Part shown: positions 29,057 through 35,542 of the stretch, piece after piece
Position numbering within the stretch: the stretch's first letter is position 1
How the letters are laid out: each line of letters starts with the position of its first letter
NCBI RefSeq assembly: GCF_019049325.1
Contig: NZ_JAGMUO010000015.1
Location: forward strand, 1-64,000
DNA: 64,000 nt
Source: Streptomyces sp. AC512_CC834
GTDB taxonomy: Bacteria; Actinomycetota; Actinomycetes; Streptomycetales; Streptomycetaceae
Reading direction: 5' to 3'
Notes under the pieces: generated by a model
Database searches by the model: none
Told to the model about the DNA's origin: nothing
Seen by the model: the letters and a program-made list of their open reading frames with translations, nothing else
Position numbers and translations under genes: made by a program

Positions 29057-29418
29057 TGCGCGGCCGACTTGTAGGTGCGGCGCAGGAACCGGATGAGCGC
29101 CTTGTTCTCGAACTGGACCACCGAGCAGCCCTGCGGGGAGTGGAACTCGACCACGGCCTGCACCCGCCCGCACGGCCACACCCGCACCTCGCCGCTGCCG
29201 GCCGGCGCGCGCAGGCCCTGTTCCAGCAGAGCGCGGTCGAAGGTCCACTCACGGATGCCGGGCGCGCGGCCCCGCGCGGGCAGTCCGACGCACACCGATC
29301 GCGGGTCGTGGTCGGGGTCGTAGCGCAGTACGACGGGTATCGCTCCGCCGTCGTCCTGGTCGGGGAGGTCCGCGTCCGTCAGGATGTGGGCTCGTACGTA
29401 CTGTTCGACTACGGACAT
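29041..29418 (-). CDS. ssgE: SsgA-like sporulation protein, probably SsgE
   Basis: A 125-residue SsgA-like protein (SALP), a family restricted to morphologically complex actinomycetes that guides septum placement, peptidoglycan remodelling and spore separation. Family features include VVLRYDPDHDPRSVCVGLP, WTFDRALLEQGL, GEVRVWPCG and FENKALIRFLRRTY. The assignment to SsgE rests on the neighbourhood (two transpeptidase genes and the nickel/cobalt transporter genes, as around ssgE in S. coelicolor) plus overall sequence. The ATG at 29418 has AAGGGG about 9 nt upstream. Immediately upstream lies a 17-bp tandem repeat. Confidence 0.9.
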   Translation of the reverse strand: MSVVEQYVRAHILTDADLPDQDDGGAIPVVLRYDPDHDPRSVCVGLPARGRAPGIREWTFDRALLEQGLRAPAGSGEVRVWPCGRVQAVVEFHSPQGCSVVQFENKALIRFLRRTYKSAAQPVAH

Positions 29419-29435
29419 CGGATCGCCCCTTACGC

Positions 29436-29482
29436 TGTGCCGCCTGTGCGCCTGTGCCGCCTGTGCGCCTGTGCCGCCTGAG
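29436..29482. repeat. 17-bp tandem repeat upstream of ssgE
   Basis: TGTGCCGCCTGTGCGCC is present at 29436-29452 and 29453-29469, with a partial third copy to 29482. It occupies the ssgE leader or promoter region, starting 18 bp from the start codon. Confidence 0.85.
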
Positions 29483-29601
29483 CCACCTGTGCGAAAGCTG
29501 TGCGTCCACCCCTCTCCAATGTCCCATATTTTCGCAATGACACCTTCTCGGGGCGAGCCGTCCCACCTGTGAGACAACAAGCGATAACGAGTGCCTTGCT
29601 C

Positions 29602-29618
29602 TTGCGAGGGGTTCGCAA
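29602..29618 (+). promoter_or_regulatory. Nur-box-like inverted repeat at the nickel transporter promoter
   Basis: A perfect inverted repeat TTGCGA-N5-TCGCAA. The Nur regulon operator reported in S. coelicolor has the form TTGC(A/N)A-N5-T(N)GCAA, so half-site and spacing agree. Its left arm coincides with the likely -35 hexamer (29602-29607), so binding would block RNA polymerase. Nur is a Fur-family nickel-responsive repressor. The assignment is from pattern match only. Confidence 0.65.
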
Positions 29619-29638
29619 CAAGCCTCTATCATCGAACG
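29602..29638 (+). promoter_or_regulatory. Predicted promoter of the nickel transporter operon, leaderless
   Basis: TTGCGA (29602-29607), a 19-bp spacer and TATCAT (29627-29632) resemble a HrdB-type promoter. A start about 7 bp after the -10 box falls on or next to the GTG start codon at 29639. No ribosome site precedes that codon, consistent with a leaderless mRNA. Confidence 0.5.
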
Positions 29639-30733
29639 GTGCATGTACCTGACGGATTCATCAACGCCCCGACCTCCGCCGTGACCGGAGTCGTCGCCGC
29701 GGGCGCCATCGCGGTCAGCCTGCGCGGCGCGCGCCGCGAGCTGGACGAGCGGACGGCTCCCCTGGCGGGGCTGGTCGCGGCGTTCATCTTCGCGGTCCAG
29801 ATGCTGAACTTCCCGGTCGCGGCCGGGACCAGCGGACATCTGCTCGGCGGCGCCCTCGCCGCCATCCTCGTGGGCCCCTACACCGGGGTCCTGTGTGTCT
29901 CCGTCGTCCTGCTCATGCAGGGCATCCTCTTCGCCGACGGCGGCCTGACCGCGCTCGGCGTGAACATCACCGACATGGCGATCGTCACCACGGTCGTCGC
30001 CTACGCCCTCTTCCGGGGCCTGGTGAAGGTCCTGCCGCGCACCCGCCGCTCGGTCACCGTGGCCTCCTTCGTCGCCGCGCTCGTCTCCGTCCCGGCCGCC
30101 GCCCTCGCCTTCACGCTCCTGTACTGGATCGGCGGCACCACCGACGTCTCCATAGGCAAGGTCGCCACCGCGATGATCGGCGTGCACGTGCTGATCGGCA
30201 TCGGCGAGGCCGCGATCACCGCGCTGACCGTCGGCGCCGTCATCGCCGTACGCCCGGACCTGGTGTACGGGGCGCGCGGGCTCCAGCAGCGGCTCAAGCT
30301 GCGGGTGAACGGCGAACTGGTCGACGCCCCCGGCACCCCCGACGCCTCCGGCACCCCCGGCACCGAGCCGTCCCCGGCCGCCGCCCCCGCGCCCGTCGCC
30401 GCCCGCTCGCACCGCAAGGTGTGGATCACCGGCCTCGCCGCCTCCCTGGTCCTCGCCGGCTTCGTCAGCTTCTACGCCTCCGCCAACCCCGACGGCCTGG
30501 AGAAGGTCGCCTCCGACAAGGGCATCGACAAGAAGGCCGAGGAGCACGCGAACGCCGACTCCCCGCTCGCCGACTACGGCGTCGAGGACATCACCAACGC
30601 CCGCCTCTCCGGCGGCCTCGCGGGCGTGATCGGCGTCGGCGTCACCGTCGTCGCGGGCAGCACCGTGTTCTGGGCGGTGCGCAGGCGCCGCAGCGACGAC
30701 GCCTCCCCGAGCAACACGGAAACGACCGTCTGA
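29639..30733 (+). CDS. nikMN: Nickel/cobalt ECF transporter substrate component, NikMN fusion
   Basis: A 364-residue membrane protein. Residues 1-215 are a CbiM/NikM substrate-binding component beginning with the metal-binding N-terminus VHVPDGFINAP, where the His at position 2 is the family ligand, followed by about six helices. After a Pro/Ala/Gly-rich linker (about 220-258), a C-terminal PDGLE domain (SANPDGLEKVASDKGID) flanked by two helices forms the NikN-like part, so M and N components are fused. The GTG at 29639 is set by the invariant HxPDGF motif. The operon continues with Q and O components. Nickel rather than cobalt is favoured by the PDGLE domain and the upstream Nur-like box. 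Confidence 0.9.
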   Translation: MHVPDGFINAPTSAVTGVVAAGAIAVSLRGARRELDERTAPLAGLVAAFIFAVQMLNFPVAAGTSGHLLGGALAAILVGPYTGVLCVSVVLLMQGILFADGGLTALGVNITDMAIVTTVVAYALFRGLVKVLPRTRRSVTVASFVAALVSVPAAALAFTLLYWIGGTTDVSIGKVATAMIGVHVLIGIGEAAITALTVGAVIAVRPDLVYGARGLQQRLKLRVNGELVDAPGTPDASGTPGTEPSPAAAPAPVAARSHRKVWITGLAASLVLAGFVSFYASANPDGLEKVASDKGIDKKAEEHANADSPLADYGVEDITNARLSGGLAGVIGVGVTVVAGSTVFWAVRRRRSDDASPSNTETTV

Positions 30734-30734
30734 C

Positions 30735-31496
30735 GTGGGCGCCGGCCACGCCCACAGGCTCTACCGGCACGGGCACTCCCCCGTGCACGGTCTGCCGCCG
30801 CACACCAAGCTCGCCGCGACCTTCGCCTTCGTGATCGTCGTGGTGTCGACGCCGCGCGAGGCGATGTGGGCCTTCGGGCTCTACGCGCTGCTGCTCGGCG
30901 CGGTGGCGTACGCGGCCCGCGTCCCGGCGTCCTTCCTGCTCAAGCGGCTGCTGATCGAGGTGCCGTTCGTCGCGTTCGCGGTGCTCATGCCGTTCGTGGC
31001 GGAGGGCGAGCGGGTCGACGTGCTCGGCATGTCCCTGAGCGTCAACGGCCTGTGGGGCGCCTGGAACGTCCTGGCCAAGGGCACCCTGGGCGTCGCCGCC
31101 TCCGTACTCCTGGCGTCCACGACCGAACTGCGCGCCCTGCTCCTGGGCCTCCAACGGCTGAAGCTGCCACCGCTGCTGGTGCAGATCGCGTCGTTCATGA
31201 TCCGGTACGGCGACGTGATCGCGGACGAGATGCGCCGGATGCGGATCGCCCGGGAGTCCCGGGGCTTCGAGGCGAGCGGCGTACGGCACTGGGGGGTGCT
31301 CGCCAAGTCGGCCGGGGCGCTGTTCATCCGCTCCTACGAGCGCGGCGAACGCGTCCACCTGGCCATGGTCAGCCGCGGGTACGCCGGTTCGATGCCGGTC
31401 ATCGACGAGGTGACCGCGTCCCGGGCGCAGTGGTCGTACGCGCTTGCCCTCCCGTGTGCGGCGCTGGTGGTCTGTCTGCTGGGATGGACGCTATGA
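30735..31496 (+). CDS. nikQ: ECF transporter transmembrane component (CbiQ/NikQ)
   Basis: A 253-residue T-component with about six helices. It keeps the family coupling motif region RMRIARESRGFEAS (about 154-167; A-R-x-S-R-G) and ERGERVHLAMVSRGYAG, the two Ala-Arg-Gly-type signatures that contact the ATPase. It links substrate component and ATPase. The GTG at 30735 is one base after the NikMN stop, and it overlaps the ATPase start by 4 bp. Energy-coupling subunits from the CbiQ and NikQ groups cannot be separated by sequence here. Confidence 0.9.
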   Translation: MGAGHAHRLYRHGHSPVHGLPPHTKLAATFAFVIVVVSTPREAMWAFGLYALLLGAVAYAARVPASFLLKRLLIEVPFVAFAVLMPFVAEGERVDVLGMSLSVNGLWGAWNVLAKGTLGVAASVLLASTTELRALLLGLQRLKLPPLLVQIASFMIRYGDVIADEMRRMRIARESRGFEASGVRHWGVLAKSAGALFIRSYERGERVHLAMVSRGYAGSMPVIDEVTASRAQWSYALALPCAALVVCLLGWTL

Positions 31497-32251
31497 CAGC
31501 CAACCCGGCCTCCCTCGACGTCTCCGGCCTCGCCTTCGCCTACCCCGACGGGCATCAGGCCCTGTTCGGCGTGGACTTCTCCGTCGCGCGCGGCGAGCGG
31601 GTCGCGCTGCTCGGGCCGAACGGCGCGGGCAAGACGACCCTGGTCCTCCACCTCAACGGCATCCTGACCGGCGGCACCGGCACGGTCACGGTCGCCGGGC
31701 TGCCCGTGGACAGGCGGAACATGGCCGAGGTACGGCGCCGGGTCGGCATCGTCTTCCAGGATCCCGACGACCAGCTCTTCATGCCGACCGTGCGCGAGGA
31801 CGTGGCGTTCGGACCGGCGGCGGCCGGGGTGAAGGGGGCGGAGCTGGAGGCCTGCGTCGACCGGGCGCTCACGCTGGTCGGCATGGCGGAGTTCAAGGAC
31901 CGGCCCCCGCACCACCTCTCCTACGGCCAGCGGCGCCGGGTGGCGGTGGCGACCGTGCTCGCCATGGAGCCGGAGATCCTGGTCCTGGACGAGCCCTCCT
32001 CCAACCTCGACCCGGCCTCCCGCCGCGAACTCGCCGACATCCTGCGCGACCTGGACGTCACGGTCCTGATGGTCACCCACGACCTGCCCTACGCCCTGGA
32101 GCTGTGCCCCCGGGCCCTGATCCTCAGCGACGGCGTGATCGCGGCGGACGGCCCGACCGCCGGCCTGCTCTCCGACGAGGACCTGATGCGCGCCCACCGC
32201 CTGGAACTGCCCTTCGGCTTCGACCCGCGGGGGGCGTCAGCGAGCGGGTGA
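31493..32251 (+). CDS. nikO: ECF transporter ATPase (CbiO/NikO)
   Basis: A 252-residue ABC ATPase energising the nickel/cobalt transporter. Walker A GPNGAGKTT (about 38-46), Q-loop VFQDPDDQLFM, signature LSYGQRRRVAVA, Walker B ILVLDEPSSNLDP and the switch His in MVTHDLPYALEL are complete. The ECF-type QDPDDQLF motif separates it from ordinary importers. The ATG at 31493 overlaps the NikQ stop (ATGA); another in-frame ATG at 31484 is possible. Last gene of the operon; the gene after it starts 65 bp downstream and is probably separate. Confidence 0.92.
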   Translation: MTANPASLDVSGLAFAYPDGHQALFGVDFSVARGERVALLGPNGAGKTTLVLHLNGILTGGTGTVTVAGLPVDRRNMAEVRRRVGIVFQDPDDQLFMPTVREDVAFGPAAAGVKGAELEACVDRALTLVGMAEFKDRPPHHLSYGQRRRVAVATVLAMEPEILVLDEPSSNLDPASRRELADILRDLDVTVLMVTHDLPYALELCPRALILSDGVIAADGPTAGLLSDEDLMRAHRLELPFGFDPRGASASG

Positions 32252-32316
32252 GGAATGGCGGGCGGTCGGTGGCGGTTGCAGCCACTGTTGCGGGCGGCCG
32301 GAAGGGGCGTACAGAG

Positions 32317-33618
32317 GTGAGCGTGGACGTGGACGTGCACGGCACAGTGGCCGAGGGCTTCGAGCCGGTGAGGGACGCGTTCGCACGGAACTTCACCGCG
32401 CTCGGCGAACGGGGCGCGGCCGTCGCCGTCTACCGGGACGGGCGCAAGGTCGTCGACCTGTGGGGCGGCACCCGGGATGTCGACGGCACGGGCGGGGCAG
32501 GCGGCACAGGCGGAGCAGAGGGAGCACACGGCGCAGACGGCACGGAACCGTGGCGCCGGGGCACCGCCCAGGTGGTCCGCTCGGCGACCAAGGGCGTCGC
32601 CGCCGCCGTACCGCTGCTGCTGCACCAGCGCGGGGAGCTGGACCTGGACGCACCGGTGGGCGAGTACTGGCCGGAGTTCAAGGCGCGCGGCAAGGAGCGG
32701 GTGCTGGTCCGGCACGTGCTGAACCACCGGGCCGGGCTGCCGGTCCTGGACCGTCCGCTCACCCCCGGGGAGGCCCTCGACCCGCTGCGTGGCCCCGCGG
32801 CCGTCGCCGCCCAGGCGCCCGTCTGGGAGCCGGGCACCGACCACGGCTACCACGCGCTGACGTACGGCTGGCTGCTCGACGAGCTGGTGCGCCGGGTGAC
32901 GGGCGGACGGGGCGCCGGGGAGTGGATCGCGGACGAGATCGCCCGGCCGCTGGGCCTGGACCTGTGGGTGGGGCTGCCCGCGGCGGAGGAGGCGGCCGGC
33001 CGGGCCGGTCGCGTCGGACGCCTCGAGGACCCCGAGCCGTCGGGGCCGGCGAACGGCCCGCGCCTGCGCCCCAAGCGCGCGGTCACCGAGGCCTACGACA
33101 ACCCGGACTCCCTCACCCGCCGCGCCTTCGCCGCGATCACGCCGTTCCCCGACCAGAACGACCCCGTGTACCGCGCCGCCGCCCTCCCCGCCGCCAACGG
33201 CATCGCCACGGCCGACGGGCTGGCCCGCTTCTACGCGGCGCTGATCGGCGACGTCGACGGCGTGACGCGGAGCGCACGGCTGTTCGACCCGGCGACCATG
33301 GAACGGGCCCGTGCCGAGGAATCCGCGGGGCCGGACCGGATCCTCGTCGTCGGCACCCGCTTCGGGCTCGGTTACATGCTGCACGGCAGCGCGTCCCCGT
33401 TCCTGGCCCCCGGCTCCTTCGGCCACCCGGGCCGCGGCGGCTCCCTCGGCTTCGCCGACCCGGAGGCCGGCGTCGCCCTCGGCTATGTCACCAACGGCTT
33501 CCGCAAGACCGTGACGGCGGACCCGCGGGCGCAGGCGCTGGTGCGGGCGGTACGGGCGTCACTCGGCCGGACCGGCCGCTCAGACGTTGACGGCCGCTCA
33601 GACGTTGATGGGGTGTGA
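32317..33618 (+). CDS. Serine beta-lactamase-like esterase
   Basis: A 433-residue class C-type beta-lactamase-fold hydrolase without signal peptide, so cytoplasmic; such proteins are usually esterases (EstB-like). The nucleophile motif SATK is in QVVRSATKGVAAA (about residue 93), and FGHPGRGGSLGFADPEAGV near the C-terminus fits the third-motif strand. A Gly/Ala/Thr-rich insertion (about 53-72) is encoded by repetitive DNA. The C-terminal GRSDVDGRSDVDG is an 18-bp duplication that makes the gene run 21 bp into the convergent DUF1876 gene. The GTG at 32317 follows GAAGGGG. Substrate unknown. Confidence 0.87.
   Translation: MSVDVDVHGTVAEGFEPVRDAFARNFTALGERGAAVAVYRDGRKVVDLWGGTRDVDGTGGAGGTGGAEGAHGADGTEPWRRGTAQVVRSATKGVAAAVPLLLHQRGELDLDAPVGEYWPEFKARGKERVLVRHVLNHRAGLPVLDRPLTPGEALDPLRGPAAVAAQAPVWEPGTDHGYHALTYGWLLDELVRRVTGGRGAGEWIADEIARPLGLDLWVGLPAAEEAAGRAGRVGRLEDPEPSGPANGPRLRPKRAVTEAYDNPDSLTRRAFAAITPFPDQNDPVYRAAALPAANGIATADGLARFYAALIGDVDGVTRSARLFDPATMERARAEESAGPDRILVVGTRFGLGYMLHGSASPFLAPGSFGHPGRGGSLGFADPEAGVALGYVTNGFRKTVTADPRAQALVRAVRASLGRTGRSDVDGRSDVDGV
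33577..33612. repeat. 18-bp tandem duplication at two convergent 3' ends
   Basis: Two near-identical 18-mers (CGCTCAGACGTTGACGGC-type) adjoin each other. They encode GRSDVD twice in the esterase gene. The second copy carries the stop codon of the minus-strand DUF1876 gene. Confidence 0.8.
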
Positions 33619-33873
33619 GGTCCTCCCCGACGCCGCGTCGATCTCGTCGTGCGCCTTGGTGAGCAGCAGCATCGCCAGCTCGTTCAAGGCGCGTGCCCCC
33701 GCGACCTCCTCACCGACCCGTGGCTGCTGGGAGTCGATCCGGTGGCGGCTTGCGTGGCCGTGCGCGCGGACCTCGCTGCCGTCGGGGAGCCGCACCATCG
33801 CGGCCGCGCGCGTGTGCTGGTCGTCCTCCGTGAACTCCAGCTCGACATGCCATCCCACTGCGGTGTGCATCAT
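33598..33873 (-). CDS. DUF1876 family protein
   Basis: A 91-residue small cytoplasmic protein of the DUF1876/dsRBD-like family, common in Streptomyces. Visible: WHVELEFTEDDQHTRAAAMVRL at the N-terminus, EVRAHGHASRHR in the middle, and a helical C-terminus NELAMLLLTKAHDEI. The ATG at 33873 has GGAGGT with 8 nt spacing, an excellent site. Its 3' end overlaps the convergent esterase gene through a duplicated 18-mer. No function is established. Confidence 0.85.
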   Translation of the reverse strand: MMHTAVGWHVELEFTEDDQHTRAAAMVRLPDGSEVRAHGHASRHRIDSQQPRVGEEVAGARALNELAMLLLTKAHDEIDAASGRTSHPINV

Positions 33874-33959
33874 GACGATCTACCTCCGGAACACCCGGAA
33901 CACCTGCTTCCAGTCCTTCCAGAGTGCGCCTCGCGGCCGCCGTACGCACCATCCCGGCA

Positions 33960-34019
33960 CGACGGCTCCGGGCTCGACGGCTCTGGGCGCGACGGCTCGC
34001 GGCTCGACGGCTCCCGGCT
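33960..34019. repeat. 15-bp tandem repeat, four copies, at the end of the exporter gene
   Basis: Four 15-mers of the form CGACGGCTCCGGGCT (33960-33974, 33975-33989, 33990-34004, 34005-34019), each with one to three changes. The last copy overlaps the minus-strand stop codon of the EamA gene. Confidence 0.85.
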
Positions 34020-34866
34020 ATCCCGTGTGCAGCATCAGCCCGATCCCGACGACCAGGAGGCCGGCCGCCGCGATCCGGGGCGCGCCGAACCGTTCCTTGA
34101 AGAAGAGGGCTCCTATCGCGGCGCCGACCAGGATGGAGGACTCGCGCAGGGCGGCGATGGGTGCGAGTTCGGCGCGGGTCTGCGCCCACAGGACCAGCGC
34201 GTACGCGGTGACGGACAGCACCGCGCCGCACAGTCCGAGGCCGGCGTGCGGCCGCAGCAGCGCCCAGGCCGTCCCGGCGCGGTGGCGGTACAGGAAGTAC
34301 GCCGGGAGGACCGTCCCCTGCACCGCCATCAGCCAGGCGATGTAGCCGAGGGAGGACCCGGAGGCGCGTACGCCGAGGCCGTCGACGACCGTGTACGCCG
34401 CGATGGTCACCCCGGTGGCCAGGGCGGCGCCGATAGCGGACCAGTCGGGACGGCGCCCGCGCAGCCCCCACAGGGCGACGCCGGTCAGTCCCGCGCAGGA
34501 CACCAGGATGCCCCCGGTGGCCCAGCCGTCCGGCACCTCGTTCGCGAACACGGCGGCCAGGACGGTGACCAGCAGCGGCGCGCTGCCGCGGGCGATCGGG
34601 TAGGCCTGGCCGAAGTCGCCCAGCCGGAAGGAGCGCATCAGCAGGGCGTAGTAGGCGACGTGGATGACGGCGGACACCAGGAGGTACGGCCATGCCCCGG
34701 CCGCCGGGAACGCCGTGAACGGCAGCAGCGCGAGCCCGATGAGCATCCCGCCGCCCGAGATCAGCGCGAACCCGGTCAGCTTGTCGGTGATCCGGTGGGC
34801 GATGGCGTTCCAACTGGCGTGGGTGACCGCCGCGAGCAGGACGGCGGCGGTGACCAGGGGTGTCAC
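34018..34866 (-). CDS. EamA family (DMT) membrane transporter
   Basis: A 282-residue protein with about ten hydrophobic helices and two EamA halves (about 5-130 and 145-280). The second half has ILVGAAIGALFFKERFG, the typical end of an EamA repeat. Members export metabolites or amino acids; the substrate here is unknown. The GTG at 34866 overlaps the stop of the YbaK-like gene by 4 bp (GTGA), so the two are coupled. The 3' end lies in a 15-bp tandem array. Confidence 0.88.
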   Translation of the reverse strand: MTPLVTAAVLLAAVTHASWNAIAHRITDKLTGFALISGGGMLIGLALLPFTAFPAAGAWPYLLVSAVIHVAYYALLMRSFRLGDFGQAYPIARGSAPLLVTVLAAVFANEVPDGWATGGILVSCAGLTGVALWGLRGRRPDWSAIGAALATGVTIAAYTVVDGLGVRASGSSLGYIAWLMAVQGTVLPAYFLYRHRAGTAWALLRPHAGLGLCGAVLSVTAYALVLWAQTRAELAPIAALRESSILVGAAIGALFFKERFGAPRIAAAGLLVVGIGLMLHTG

Positions 34867-35387
34867 GCGGAGCGCTCGCGCACGTCCACGAGGGTGGCGC
34901 CGGCGGTGGCGACGAGGTCCTTGGGCTCCATCGGGAAGACGGCGTACGGGGTGCCGGCGGCGGCCCAGACGACCTCGTGGGCGAGCAGGGACCGGTCGGC
35001 GAGCACCCGGGTCCTGCTCCGGTGCCCGAAGGGCGGCACCCCGCCGATCGCGTAGCCGGTCGTCTCCCGTACGACGTCGGCCTTGGCCCGTGTGACCTTC
35101 CCGGCGCCGAGTTCCTCCCGGACCCGGTCCAGGTCGACGCGGGAGGCGCCGTCCATGAGGACGAGTACGGGCACTCCGTCGGCCGCGAAGATCAGCGACT
35201 TGCAGATCTGGCTCAGCTCGCACCCGATCGCGGCGGCGGCCTCGGCGGCGGTGCGCGTGGCCTCGGGGAAACGGCGGGCCTGTCCGGCCAGGTCACCGAG
35301 CCCGAGTTCGCTCAGGGCCGCGGCGAAACGGGGATGGGCGGCGGAGGATCCGGGGGCGTCGTCGGTGGCGTCGTCGGTCGTCGTCAT
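34863..35387 (-). CDS. YbaK/ProX-type aminoacyl-tRNA deacylase
   Basis: A 174-residue YbaK/EbsC-family editing protein that hydrolyses mischarged tRNA. Visible are CELSQICKSLIFAADG (about 55-70, with the catalytic Lys), VLMDGASRVDL and TGYAIGGVPPFGH, the substrate pocket strand. The ATG at 35387 is preferred to a longer frame; there is no ribosome site directly upstream, so a leaderless start is possible. It is coupled with the EamA exporter, an association whose logic is unclear. Which tRNA is edited (Cys-tRNAPro or other) cannot be told. Confidence 0.87.
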   Translation of the reverse strand: MTTTDDATDDAPGSSAAHPRFAAALSELGLGDLAGQARRFPEATRTAAEAAAAIGCELSQICKSLIFAADGVPVLVLMDGASRVDLDRVREELGAGKVTRAKADVVRETTGYAIGGVPPFGHRSRTRVLADRSLLAHEVVWAAAGTPYAVFPMEPKDLVATAGATLVDVRERSA

Positions 35388-35542
35388 GGAGGGCACGGTA
35401 GCGGTACGTGTAGCGCGCATGCGACCGGGTGACGGTTCCCCCCGCGCACAGGAAAGCCGGTGAGGGCAGCCCCGTCCCCACGGAGCCCTCACCGGCTGGT
35501 CTGTTGTCCTCCTGTCAGGGGCGGTGTGTCAGGCGCGGTGCG

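Noticed and set aside
29436..29482. CRISPR-like array
   Set aside because: The 17-bp repeats are contiguous without spacers, so this is an ordinary tandem repeat. No CRISPR array or cas gene is present in the window.
29419..29638. Possible cobalamin riboswitch upstream of the nickel/cobalt transporter
   Set aside because: No B12-box-like sequence is present, the gap is short, and the likely transcript starts at the GTG codon, leaving no leader.
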